Source: JACQGZ01 sp036004665 (GTDB lineage Bacteria; Sysuimicrobiota; Sysuimicrobiia; Sysuimicrobiales; Humicultoraceae). Taken from it: DNA of 36,558 nucleotides. The DNA is taken from assembly GCA_036004665.1 (NCBI GenBank), contig DASYRG010000022.1, forward strand, positions 1 to 36,558. The letters run 5' to 3'. The notes under the pieces are model-generated. The model was not told the origin of the DNA, searched no databases, and was given only the letters and a program-made list of their open reading frames with translations. Below, piece after piece: positions 7,440-15,609 of the stretch. The stretch's first letter is position 1. Every line of letters begins with the position of its first letter. The position numbers were made by a program, and so were the translations under genes.

Positions 7440-8450
7440 CTACCTGACGACGATCACACCCTGCATCTTCTCGAACGTGTGGATCCAGCAGAAGTAGGTA
7501 TACCGCCCTGGCTTTGTGAAGGTGAGGCTGAAGCTGTCGGGCGCGTTGGGTGGGCCGAACCCCTTCGTGAAGAGAATTCCCGAGTTCGCGTAGCCCATCC
7601 CGTCGTAGGTCTTGCTCTCGGTGCGCTGCACCACCTGCGGGTTCCAGGTCACCTTTGGCGGCCCCTGGTTCTGCTTCTCGAACACCACTTCCGATCCCGG
7701 CTTCGGCGCCCGCCCGCCCTGCTGGAACGAGACGGTGTGGATCTCGAAGGGGTCGCGCATGACCCAGGTGACCGTTGTGCCGCGCTTGATGGTGAGCGGC
7801 CGCCGCGTGTACCCATAGAGGGAATACCGGCCCTTGATATCACCCACCATCGGGACCAGGACCGTGTTCCCCTGGGGGAGCCCTGCCTTGGTGCTCCAGA
7901 CCCTCTCTCCCGCAGAGAGCACACGTGCTTGGTCCCGGCGGGCCTGGGCCAGCACGGCTGACGGCGATGACCGGGGCATGCCCGGTTTGACAGTGACGGT
8001 ACCGCCCATCGCGGGTCCGTGGATGGTGCAGACGTACTGGAACGTCCCCGCCTTGGTGAAGGTCAGCGAGTAGGCGAGCTTGGGCGGCGGGACGGTGATG
8101 GGCGTCCCGGAGTTGTGGAGCCCCGTGCCGTCATACGTGCGGCCGCCGACCGGGTAGAAGACCAGCGGGTTGAAGTAGGATTTTCCACCCTGCTCCACTT
8201 CGATCGGCGGGTAGGGCGTCCCGCTGAGGAAGGTGACGTTATGGAACTCTTCGAATCGCCAACGGATCGTGTCACCAACCGCGATTTCGATGGTGCGGGG
8301 AAAGTAAGCGTTCGCAAACACCGCCCCATCACGGCTGACCCCGCCGGCGACGACGGTCCAGGTGCGCCCTGCGGCCCTCACCGGTGCAACGTAAAACGCT
8401 GGTGTGGCAATGATGAACGCCACGACAACGAAAAGAGAGAGTTTCCTCAT
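7440..8450 (-). CDS. Exported double-cupredoxin (plastocyanin-like) copper protein
   Basis: Secreted protein of 336 aa made of a signal peptide (residues 1-27, ending VRAAG) and two cupredoxin domains (about 30-155 and 190-336). Each has a full type 1 copper ligand set: H70, C141, H144, M148 in the first (FHNVTF and CTIHGPAM) and H238, C321, H324, M329 in the second (IHTVSF and CWIHTFEKM). The domains look like an internal duplication, since both carry a TYDG-x-G-x2-NSG segment just before the last strand. Type 1 copper sites normally shuttle electrons, so an envelope electron carrier or a copper-binding role is likely. The ATG at 8450 is set by GGAGG 5 nt upstream; an in-frame start 51 bp earlier lacks a site. 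The gene stands alone, ended by the hairpin at 7383-7418. No oxidase partner is nearby. Confidence 0.9.
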   Translation of the reverse strand: MRKLSLFVVVAFIIATPAFYVAPVRAAGRTWTVVAGGVSRDGAVFANAYFPRTIEIAVGDTIRWRFEEFHNVTFLSGTPYPPIEVEQGGKSYFNPLVFYPVGGRTYDGTGLHNSGTPITVPPPKLAYSLTFTKAGTFQYVCTIHGPAMGGTVTVKPGMPRSSPSAVLAQARRDQARVLSAGERVWSTKAGLPQGNTVLVPMVGDIKGRYSLYGYTRRPLTIKRGTTVTWVMRDPFEIHTVSFQQGGRAPKPGSEVVFEKQNQGPPKVTWNPQVVQRTESKTYDGMGYANSGILFTKGFGPPNAPDSFSLTFTKPGRYTYFCWIHTFEKMQGVIVVR

Positions 8451-8577
8451 GGTAGCCTCCTTCTGGGATAGGGACCGGATCCCACTAGCAAGCGCGCCCA
8501 ATTTTCTACGCGCGGAGGGTTCGCCTTCCTACCGCTGAGTTCCCCTTCGAGGAGGGCTGCGAGGACGGCATGCCACA

Positions 8578-9744
8578 TTAGATAGGAGTGCTCTGCCGAT
8601 CGCGGGTGATATTGCGTCCGGCAGGTGTGACCGCCGGGCCGATGACCGTGTAGCGGGGCTCGAAGAAGCGACGTATTATCTCGACGTTGCCGTCGGAGTC
8701 AGGGAGCCGTTCCTCCGCATCGGATACGTCGAACACGGTGAAGCGAGCCTGGGTCCCGGGCGCTAGCCATCCCCACCGTGTGAGGCGCAGAAACTTTGCC
8801 GGATTCACCGTCACGCCCGCCACCACGTCGTCGACCGACATCCCGACCGTGAGCATCTTTGACATCACGGTGGCGAGGTCCCACGCGGGGCCCCAGATGG
8901 AGCCGATGTGGAGGTCGGTGCTGATGGTGGTCGGCAACAGGCCTCGCTCGACGGAGTAGCGGGCGGTTCCGTAATTGAAGCTCCCTTGCCCGTGGCCGAT
9001 GTCGAGGACGAGACCTTCTGCTGCTAACGCCTGGATACGACGGAAGTAGGGTTCATGGCGGGCGATCGACGTCGTGATCCGGCCGGTGAAGCAGTGCGTA
9101 ATCATATCACCCGGTTCCACGAGGTCGAGGATCTCATCGAGCGTGGGCGGCGCCTCACCGATATGCACCACGAGCGGCAGGCCAACCGCGCGGGCAAGGT
9201 GCTTGGCCGCCCGCACCGGCGCAACCCCCCACTGCTTCACGACCTGATCGCTTGCCCGGACCTTGATGCCGCGGATGACATCCCGGTGCGTCTCGACACA
9301 CTCCTCCGCCCGCGCCGGATTCAACACGGCGTCACTGATCAGTTCGCTCAGGCGGTTTACCGCCACGAGACCAATGGAGCTGACGTTAAGGTAGGCTAGG
9401 ATGGGAAATGGCGCGGGGTCGATGATGAACTCGCGCAGTCCGGCGAAGTTTGCCTCGCCTGCGCTGCCGCAGTCGACCGCGAGGCCGACGCCGGTTGCGG
9501 GTCCCACGTGCTCCGGCCGCACGGACAGCCAGGTGCCCCCATGGTAGCAGTGGACGTGAGGATCGATCCACGCCGGCGACAGCCAGGCGCCCTGGCAGTC
9601 GATAACCCTCTCGAAGCGCGGACTATCCTTCGTCCCCGCTGGCACCACCGCGCCGTCAGGGCCGATTCCCACATCGATCGACGAGCCTGAGGGGATGCCG
9701 TCGACATGAAGGGCCTTGCAGTTGCGGAGCAGAGTTGCTCCCAT
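8578..9744 (-). CDS. Amidohydrolase/deacetylase-family metallohydrolase (dihydroorotase-like fold)
   Basis: Cytosolic metal-dependent hydrolase of the amidohydrolase superfamily, 388 aa. The metal-site residues can be read in order: H63 and H65 (DPHVH), K161 as candidate carbamylated lysine (GIKVRA), H194 (VVHIGE), H217 (THCFTG) and D277 (STDLHIG). The THCFTG and DIGHGQGSF segments are typical of the subgroup often annotated 'amidohydrolase/deacetylase' or dihydroorotase-like (EF_0837/Atu3266 type). Characterised members hydrolyse N-acyl amino acids or acetylated hydroxy acids rather than dihydroorotate. It is the last gene of the nine-gene catabolic operon, 12 bp after the second Gfo/Idh/MocA gene. 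It could release an acyl group from the imported compound or a degradation intermediate; the substrate is not known. Confidence 0.88.
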   Translation of the reverse strand: MGATLLRNCKALHVDGIPSGSSIDVGIGPDGAVVPAGTKDSPRFERVIDCQGAWLSPAWIDPHVHCYHGGTWLSVRPEHVGPATGVGLAVDCGSAGEANFAGLREFIIDPAPFPILAYLNVSSIGLVAVNRLSELISDAVLNPARAEECVETHRDVIRGIKVRASDQVVKQWGVAPVRAAKHLARAVGLPLVVHIGEAPPTLDEILDLVEPGDMITHCFTGRITTSIARHEPYFRRIQALAAEGLVLDIGHGQGSFNYGTARYSVERGLLPTTISTDLHIGSIWGPAWDLATVMSKMLTVGMSVDDVVAGVTVNPAKFLRLTRWGWLAPGTQARFTVFDVSDAEERLPDSDGNVEIIRRFFEPRYTVIGPAVTPAGRNITRDRQSTPI

Positions 9745-9756
9745 GTGCCTGTTTCG

Positions 9757-10815
9757 TCAGCGCGAAGGCACGGTCAGGGTTCGATCATCCATCGGGAGAG
9801 CCACCCGCTTCCCACCCTGCGCGTGCGAATGATAGACTGCCAGGGCCAGTTCCAGCGCAGCCCGCCCGTCCTGACCGCTGGAGCGACCTTCGCGATTTTC
9901 CTCCACACACGTGATGAGCTCCTTGATCGCCTCGACCAGGGTCCCCCCACCTCCGCCGCTCCCGACATGCCGTGTGGTTCGCTGCCTGCAAGGACCGCCC
10001 TGATACCAGGCCTGCGCCGGCGAGCGCGGAGAGTCCCTGTACTCCCAGATCGCGAAGCCGTCTTCTGTCGGATCGATGAAGAGTCGACCCGCGGTGCATT
10101 GCAGTTCCAGGGCCAGGCCGACGCTGCTGTCCACATCAACGAATCCCGCCGCGCCGTTCTGAAAAGCCAGCATCGCCCGGCCCGGTGCGTCCTCGGCTTC
10201 GCCCGGTCGGACTTCGCCGCACACCCACACCACGTCTCCGCCGAAGAACCGCATCAGGTCAAAGAGATGTGTGCCGTTGTGGATCAGGGGACCAGGGCAA
10301 ACCCCGACAATGCAGCGGAGACGCCCAATGCCGCCCGCGCGCACCGTGTCGGTTGCGCGGGCGTACGTGGGGTGCCATCGGCGGGTGTGGTTGACGAGCA
10401 GTTTCGTTCCCGCCCGCTCGCATGCTTCGATCATGGCGTCGGCCTCCTGCAGGCTGGTCGCCATTGCCTTCTCGCATAGGACGCCGCGTACCCCAGCCGC
10501 CGCGGCGGCGATCGTGACGGGGGCGTGTAACGGCGCGCGCGTGGTGACGCTGACCAAATCGAGGTTTTCGCGGGCCAGCATCTCCCCGTAATCCTCGTAC
10601 ACGGCGGGGACCCCCCACCGTGACCGCATCAGATCGCGCTTGGATGGATTAGGATCCGCGGCGGCGACGAGCGTCACGTTCGGGACCTGCGCGTACGCAG
10701 CGGCGTGCGCGTCGGGCGGGACGCTGTAGTTAATCCGGCAGCGCTCTTCGTCGTCGAGCGTCGCTCCCTTGCGGCCGCAGCCGACGATCCCGGCGCGGTA
10801 GCCACGACGGCTCAT
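9757..10815 (-). CDS. Gfo/Idh/MocA family NAD(P)-dependent oxidoreductase (second copy)
   Basis: Dehydrogenase of 352 aa with an N-terminal Rossmann domain (GIVGCGRKG at residues 8-16, then a VAAADPNPSK strand-loop) and a C-terminal alpha/beta domain. Family members oxidise or reduce hydroxyls of sugars, cyclitols and sugar acids. The usual EKP catalytic-lysine motif is EKAMA here (about residue 130): the lysine is kept and the proline is lost. The HTRRWHPTY and NGTHLFDLMRFFGGD segments supply the histidine and aspartate expected in the active site. The ATG at 10815 overlaps the stop of the PLP-enzyme gene in an ATGA, so the two are translationally coupled. With another member of the same family in this operon, two separate redox steps on the substrate are likely. 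Confidence 0.92.
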   Translation of the reverse strand: MSRRGYRAGIVGCGRKGATLDDEERCRINYSVPPDAHAAAYAQVPNVTLVAAADPNPSKRDLMRSRWGVPAVYEDYGEMLARENLDLVSVTTRAPLHAPVTIAAAAAGVRGVLCEKAMATSLQEADAMIEACERAGTKLLVNHTRRWHPTYARATDTVRAGGIGRLRCIVGVCPGPLIHNGTHLFDLMRFFGGDVVWVCGEVRPGEAEDAPGRAMLAFQNGAAGFVDVDSSVGLALELQCTAGRLFIDPTEDGFAIWEYRDSPRSPAQAWYQGGPCRQRTTRHVGSGGGGGTLVEAIKELITCVEENREGRSSGQDGRAALELALAVYHSHAQGGKRVALPMDDRTLTVPSR

Positions 10816-11912
10816 CGCACTTTCCCTCGTGCGAGGATCGGCCAGACGGCTTCCACCTCGCCGTCACGCACTCCATGCAAGGCGTCCCACAGATTCAGCG
10901 CTGCGCAGGCGTGGTTTGGAATGATCTCGACGCGGTCGCCGATCGCCAGTGGAGAGTCGCCGTTGGTCAGGTGGACCACGCCATGCTCCTCGCTCAGCCA
11001 CGCCACCATCGTGCCGCGACCTTTGATGTATCCATAGCCCGACATACGCTCGGTCATGTGATGAAAGTCGCTGGAGAGACACTTGCTCCCGGCATCCAGG
11101 ATCGCGCGATCGGGTGATGGGCGGCTCACGACTGTACTCAGGACGATCAACGCGCAGTCATCCTCGCTGCAGGCCCCCGCCGTCGTCTGCATGTAGTCAT
11201 TGAAGATATATGTCCCCGGACGGATCTCCGTCACGCCGGGGACGCGTCCCGATACACGGACTGTGGCCGACGACCCCACGCTCACCTCGCGGATCCGTAT
11301 GCCCGCCGCCTCCAGGCGGTGGCGCGTAAACGTGACGCTCTCTCCTTCATAGCGGGCAATGGCGTCGCGCTCGGCCCCCGTCGTCGCCCGAATGGCGTGG
11401 CCGGCGTGCGTGCACACGCCGGCGATCTCAAGTCCATCTAGCCGCAAGACCTGCCTGGCGAGATCGACCACGGGGTCCCCCGGCGGCAGGCCGCACCGAT
11501 TGAGGCCCGAATCGACTTCGAGGAAAAGGTCGAAGTGCACCCCCGCTCGTCCCGCGGCATCCGAAAGCTGACGCGCGGCTTCAAAAGAGTCGATGGCGAC
11601 GGTGATCCGCGTGCGGCGGGCGAGATGGGCCAGGCGCTCGAGCTTTTCCTTACCGATGATTGGGTAGCAGACCAGGATGTCCGCGACGCCCGCGTCGGCC
11701 ATCACCTCGGCCTCGCCGACTTTTGCGACCGTCACGCCGCTCGCACCCGCCTCGAGCTGCATGTGTGCAAGGGCGGGGATCTTATGTGTCTTGACATGCG
11801 GGCGAAGCTTGACACCGGCATCGCGCGCGAATTCCGCCATATCGCGGATGTTCCGTTCCATCCGCGAGATGTCGACGAGCAGGATCGGCGTGTCAAGATC
11901 CCTGACCCTCAT
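10812..11912 (-). CDS. PLP-dependent D-serine dehydratase/D-threonine aldolase-family protein (fold-type III)
   Basis: Enzyme of 366 aa with an alanine-racemase-like N-terminal barrel. The PLP lysine is expected at K41 in LRPHVKTHK. Family landmarks follow: GVTVAKVGEAEVMADAG, GVCTHAGH and EIRPGTYIFND. The C-terminal domain ends in an H-x-C pair (NHAC, about H334/C336). From the literature, H-x-C binds zinc in D-serine and D-threo-3-hydroxyaspartate dehydratases, while D-threonine aldolases have H-x-D for manganese. A dehydratase/deaminase acting on a beta-hydroxy D-amino acid is therefore the better guess. The start at 11912 is chosen because it forms an ATGA overlap with the upstream dehydrogenase gene; longer in-frame starts read arginine-rich shadow sequence. 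The gene lies in the middle of the catabolic operon. Confidence 0.9.
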   Translation of the reverse strand: MRVRDLDTPILLVDISRMERNIRDMAEFARDAGVKLRPHVKTHKIPALAHMQLEAGASGVTVAKVGEAEVMADAGVADILVCYPIIGKEKLERLAHLARRTRITVAIDSFEAARQLSDAAGRAGVHFDLFLEVDSGLNRCGLPPGDPVVDLARQVLRLDGLEIAGVCTHAGHAIRATTGAERDAIARYEGESVTFTRHRLEAAGIRIREVSVGSSATVRVSGRVPGVTEIRPGTYIFNDYMQTTAGACSEDDCALIVLSTVVSRPSPDRAILDAGSKCLSSDFHHMTERMSGYGYIKGRGTMVAWLSEEHGVVHLTNGDSPLAIGDRVEIIPNHACAALNLWDALHGVRDGEVEAVWPILARGKVR

Positions 11913-12892
11913 CGCGGCACCTCTGTCCCTGACCGGGCCGCGCCCTCGATGGCTTCGGCCAGCTCCATGGTTCTCACGGCGTCTTCGAGATCCGACCCGT
12001 GTGGCCCGACGCGCCTGCCCGCTGCCACGCAGGCGATGAAGTGCTGATCCTCGTCGAAGAAACCGTCGGGATCGGTGCGGTCTCCTGCAGCCATCTCCAG
12101 CGGCACCCACGCCCCCGTGGTGAACATCCGGCCTTCCCGATACGGAGCGTCCCTGCCGCTCAACTCCACCAGCCATCCCTGGCCGTGCACCTGCAGCCGC
12201 TCGTGCTTCGTCGTGTGATAGTCGCTTAGCAGGATTCCAGTGCCGCCGGCTCTGAAGCGCAGCAGGGCATACATGGCATCCAGATATGGGCTGTAGTACC
12301 GTCCTCCCATCGCCTGGATTTCATCTACTTCGCCGCCGAGGAACCGGAGAATGTCTACGCTGTGGATCGTCGTGACTGAGAGCAAGTGTTCCAGCACGGG
12401 TATCGGAAAGCTTCGCCCCATGTCATCCATGAGTAGAGGTTTCCACCATTCCGCAATAATGGCCGAAGGAGGTCCGTTGTCTTTGATCGCGTCACGCGCC
12501 GCGGTCACCAGGGGATGGAAGCGGCGATTGAATCCCACCATGGTGAGAACGCGCCGCCTCCGAGCCAGTCGTGCAAGCTCGCGCGTCTCCTTTGCTTGAA
12601 TTCCTGGCGGCTTCTCAACGAAGACGTGCACACCTCGATCCAGGCAATGCGTCGCCGCCTCCACCGTGCGCATGACGCTCGGCAGGACGAAAACGGCCTG
12701 GGGGGCCACGCGGTCCAGCATTGCCCCATACTCGGTGAAGAGCTTGTCGACTCCGTAAACCTGACCGGCCTCCTTCAGGCGGACCTCATCGACATCGCAC
12801 AGACCGGTCAGAGCCACATCGGAAAGCTGAGACAGCGCTGGCAGATGGTACCATGGTGCCCCGACTCCAATCACCGCTACCCGTATCGTCAT
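11909..12892 (-). CDS. Gfo/Idh/MocA family NAD(P)-dependent oxidoreductase (first copy)
   Basis: Dehydrogenase of 327 aa with a Rossmann motif (AVIGVGAPWYHLPALSQL, residues 6-23), the acidic strand end GLCDVDE that suggests NAD preference, and an intact catalytic EKPP motif (about residues 92-95). A GFNRRFHP segment and IHSVDILRFLGGEVD provide the second half of the active site. It is clearly a different subgroup from the other copy in this operon, with little visible similarity beyond the fold motifs. It lies 12 bp after the FAH-type hydrolase gene and overlaps the PLP-enzyme gene by 4 bp. A sugar, cyclitol or sugar-acid substrate is likely from the sugar-type importer upstream, but this is an inference from context. 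Confidence 0.92.
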   Translation of the reverse strand: MTIRVAVIGVGAPWYHLPALSQLSDVALTGLCDVDEVRLKEAGQVYGVDKLFTEYGAMLDRVAPQAVFVLPSVMRTVEAATHCLDRGVHVFVEKPPGIQAKETRELARLARRRRVLTMVGFNRRFHPLVTAARDAIKDNGPPSAIIAEWWKPLLMDDMGRSFPIPVLEHLLSVTTIHSVDILRFLGGEVDEIQAMGGRYYSPYLDAMYALLRFRAGGTGILLSDYHTTKHERLQVHGQGWLVELSGRDAPYREGRMFTTGAWVPLEMAAGDRTDPDGFFDEDQHFIACVAAGRRVGPHGSDLEDAVRTMELAEAIEGAARSGTEVPR

Positions 12893-12904
12893 GCGCTTTG
12901 CCTC

Positions 12905-13858
12905 TTATCTCACGACGGCGAGCTCGTCCTCTGCTCGCACCGGGTTGGCAAGGGTATCCAGCCCTTCAATCTCGCACTCGATCGTATCGCCGGACCGTAG
13001 AAACTCACCAGTGGCGCTGCCCACCCCCTGCGGGGTGCCCGTGGCAATGACGTCGCCCGGCTGAAGGGTCATGATGGACGACGCGAAGGACACGAGTTCG
13101 GCGACCGGATAGATCATCGAAGCAGTCGAGCCGTGCTGCCGGACGCGGCCGTTGAGACGAAGCTCGAGGGTGAGCTCTTGCGGATCGGGGATCTCGTCGG
13201 CGGTCACGAGGAAGGGGCCCATTGGAGCGAAGCCGTCGAACCACTTCCCGTGCAGCCAGTCGAAGAACTTGTCCCACTCTCTCGCCTCACGGCCCGGTGG
13301 CGCCTTGAATCGTCGCTCTGACACATCGTTCAGGATCGTGTAGCCGGCGACGGACTGGAGAGCCTCCCCCACCGGCATGTGCTTGCCCCTCCTGCCGATC
13401 ACAGCCGCGAGCTCCACTTCCCAATCGATTGCCTGGCCCAATCGTGGAACGGGGATCGGCGCCCCAGGCCCAATGATCGATGTGGTCGGCTTCAGGAATA
13501 GCCATGGCGTATACGCACGGCGGTCCAACGGCGCCTGCTGGCCGGCCTCTACGATGTGCGCCGTGTAGTTAGACGCCACGCAGATCAGTTTTCCGCATTC
13601 CTCGAGGGGAGCGCGCAGGGACACACTGCTCAGCGGCAGTCGGCGCATTCGGACCTCGTCAGTAGAGCTCTGGCCGAGTCTTGATTGGAGCGACGGTAGC
13701 ACGCCGGGCCGGCTCAGCAGTTCAACGAGTGTGACGGGCGCCGGGCCTGCCTCTCCGCGCATCAACGATGGCCACGCACCGGTGAGGTCGAGGATGTCCG
13801 CGCCCGTGACAACCCCAATACGGGCTCGACCGTCAGTCTCGAAAACCGCCAGCTTCAT
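12905..13858 (-). CDS. Fumarylacetoacetate hydrolase (FAH) family protein
   Basis: Metal-dependent FAH-fold enzyme of 317 aa. Residues 1-75 form the small N-terminal domain and the rest the catalytic barrel. The expected metal ligands are E147 and E149 (DWEVELAAVIGR) and D178 (ILNDVSER); K205 (HGKWFDGFAPMGPFL) and the TGTPQGVG loop complete the active site. Relatives hydrolyse or decarboxylate 2-oxo acids, for example acylpyruvates, oxaloacetate or 2,4-diketo-3-deoxy sugar acids, which suits a late step of sugar-acid breakdown. The ATG at 13858 is chosen over a GTG three codons earlier because AAGGAG lies 8 nt upstream of the ATG, too close to the GTG. The gene follows the MalG-like permease gene by 19 bp and is the first enzyme gene of the operon. 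Confidence 0.92.
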   Translation of the reverse strand: MKLAVFETDGRARIGVVTGADILDLTGAWPSLMRGEAGPAPVTLVELLSRPGVLPSLQSRLGQSSTDEVRMRRLPLSSVSLRAPLEECGKLICVASNYTAHIVEAGQQAPLDRRAYTPWLFLKPTTSIIGPGAPIPVPRLGQAIDWEVELAAVIGRRGKHMPVGEALQSVAGYTILNDVSERRFKAPPGREAREWDKFFDWLHGKWFDGFAPMGPFLVTADEIPDPQELTLELRLNGRVRQHGSTASMIYPVAELVSFASSIMTLQPGDVIATGTPQGVGSATGEFLRSGDTIECEIEGLDTLANPVRAEDELAVVR

Positions 13859-13877
13859 GGCGTCCACTCCTTCGGTG

Positions 13878-14711
13878 TCACTGTGTCATCACCCCACCCG
13901 TCAGACCGCGCACGAGGTAGCGCTGGAACGCCAGCGCGGCGACGACCGGCGGGATCAGCGCGATCATCCCACGCGCGACAATCAGCGGGTAATCGACGTA
14001 GAAGGCGCCCTCCACGTCGGCGATGGCCACCATGATCGTGCGGGCTTTGGTGAGGGTGAAGAGCAGCCCAAACAGATAGTCGTTCCAGGAGGAGATCATC
14101 GACACAACGCCGGCAACCATCAGCGCCGGGGTGCTGAGCGGAAGCACGATGCGCGTCAGCACTTGAAGCCGCGTGGCGCCGTCCATCATTGCGGCCTCCT
14201 CGTACGCGGCGGGGAGATTCTCAAAGAACGTCCGCATGATGAGGATTGAGACCGGAAGCACGAGCGTCGTGTGGGTGAGGACGAGCGCCGCAATCGTATC
14301 GATCAGCCCAAAGGTCCGCATGGCCACGAACAGCGGGATCGCTAAAGTGAAAGCCGGGATCATCCTGATGAGGAAGATGCTGAGGAACAGCGGACGCTTC
14401 AGTTTGAAGTCAAACCGTGCGAAGGCGTATGCGGCCAGGGCGCCGGCGGCGAGCCCGAGGATCGTCGTGAGGGACGCCACGGCCACGGTGTTCCGCAAAG
14501 CGCGCAAGAACGCGGGGTCGGCGAACGCCGTCTTGTAGCTCCGGAACGTGACCGTCTGTGGGAGGTAGCGCAGTGGCGTTGCGACGATCTCGTATTGAGG
14601 ACGGATGCTGGAGCTCGCGATCCAGAAGACGGGGAAGAGGGCCCAGATGAGCACCACCGCTACGGCCGCGTAGATGAACATCAGCTTGGCAGTCCGCCTG
14701 ATCCGTTTCAT
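13878..14711 (-). CDS. Sugar-type ABC transporter permease (MalG-like)
   Basis: Inner-membrane permease of a family-1 carbohydrate ABC importer, 277 aa, six predicted helices beginning at residues 10-32. The MalG-type features are the N-terminal ALFPVFWIASSSIRP segment, FRSYKTAF before the second helix, and the EAA loop AAYEEAAMMDGATRLQVLTRIVLP region (about residues 167-190). The final NDYLFGLLF segment and the C-terminal QRYLVRGLTGGVMTQ ending are also typical. The start codon overlaps the stop of the MalF-like gene in an ATGA, so translation is coupled. No ATPase gene is present in this operon, so the pair probably uses a shared MsmK/UgpC-type ATPase from another locus. Confidence 0.95.
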   Translation of the reverse strand: MKRIRRTAKLMFIYAAVAVVLIWALFPVFWIASSSIRPQYEIVATPLRYLPQTVTFRSYKTAFADPAFLRALRNTVAVASLTTILGLAAGALAAYAFARFDFKLKRPLFLSIFLIRMIPAFTLAIPLFVAMRTFGLIDTIAALVLTHTTLVLPVSILIMRTFFENLPAAYEEAAMMDGATRLQVLTRIVLPLSTPALMVAGVVSMISSWNDYLFGLLFTLTKARTIMVAIADVEGAFYVDYPLIVARGMIALIPPVVAALAFQRYLVRGLTGGVMTQ

Positions 14712-15604
14712 CGTCCGGTCGCCAGAGCCGCCTCGCTTTGCGCGCGGATGTACACGAACGTCAGCACGAGCACCAGAGCCGTCAGGGCGAACGCCATCGC
14801 GGCGCCGTAACCAAAGTCCAGGTACCGAAACGCGGTACGGAAGATCGCGTAGTTGAGGACCATGGTGCGATCCGCTGGTCCACCACGGGTGAGGATGTCC
14901 ACGACCGCGAAGACGTGGAGTGCGTCCACGAGCATCAGGATCACCGTGAGGAGCGTGATGGTGCGCTGCAGTGGGAGCGTGATGCGCCTGAATCGTGTGA
15001 GCGACCCGGCTCCGTCCACTTCCGCGGCTTCATAGAGGTCGCGGGGGATGCCCTCCAAACCGGCCAGGATAATCAGGGTCGGAAAGGGCAGCACCTTCCA
15101 GAGGTACGCGAGGATCAGGCTGGCCATGGGGTAATCGACGAGCCAGCTGACGCTCTGGGACAGGATACCGAGCCGGTTCAAGACATCGTTGAGGGGTCCG
15201 AAGTTTGGAGCGTACATCGACTTCCACATGATGCCGTTGACCACCGGCGCCAGGGCCCATGGGATGAGCACGACGGTCCGGACCACCCGACGGCCAGGAA
15301 AGTCTTGATACAGGAGCAGCGCCAGAAGGTAGGCCAGGACCACCGCTGCCGTCACGCTGCCTATGACGAACATGGCCGTGATGCCCAGGGACTGCAGCAT
15401 CTTTGGATCCGAGAAGAGGCGGCGGTAATTCTCCAACCCGATAAACTGCTCTGGTGCATTGAGACGCAACCGGAGGAGGCTGATGCGCGCGGCCCCGATC
15501 AGCGGGAAGCCCGCCACAGCGATCAGGAGCGCCAGGGCGGGCGACAGAAGAAAGAACGGCGTCGCCCGCGTTTGCAGGCGACGCCGTGTGTGTGCTCTTT
15601 CCAC
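14708..15604 (-). CDS. Sugar-type ABC transporter permease (MalF/UgpA-like)
   Basis: Inner-membrane permease partner of the MalG-like subunit, 298 aa. A basic N-terminus is followed by the first helix (FFLLSPALALLIAVAGFP), the FIGLENYRRLFSD segment typical of MalF/UgpA proteins, and an EAA loop (DLYEAAEVDGAGSLTRFRRITLP region, about residues 195-220). A TRGGPADRTMVLNYAIFR segment near the end is another UgpA landmark. The start is a GTG at 15604, only 5 nt past the stop of the binding-protein gene. The nearby AGGAAGG is very close to the start, so translation probably relies on re-initiation after the upstream gene. The true start could be a few codons off. Confidence 0.93.
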   Translation of the reverse strand: MERAHTRRRLQTRATPFFLLSPALALLIAVAGFPLIGAARISLLRLRLNAPEQFIGLENYRRLFSDPKMLQSLGITAMFVIGSVTAAVVLAYLLALLLYQDFPGRRVVRTVVLIPWALAPVVNGIMWKSMYAPNFGPLNDVLNRLGILSQSVSWLVDYPMASLILAYLWKVLPFPTLIILAGLEGIPRDLYEAAEVDGAGSLTRFRRITLPLQRTITLLTVILMLVDALHVFAVVDILTRGGPADRTMVLNYAIFRTAFRYLDFGYGAAMAFALTALVLVLTFVYIRAQSEAALATGR

Positions 15605-15609
15605 CCTTC

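Noticed and set aside
11913..12176. Upstream in-frame extension of the PLP-enzyme gene
   Set aside because: The added 88 codons are arginine/glycine-rich and antisense-like, run inside the upstream dehydrogenase gene, and the ATGA overlap at 11909-11912 gives a natural start.
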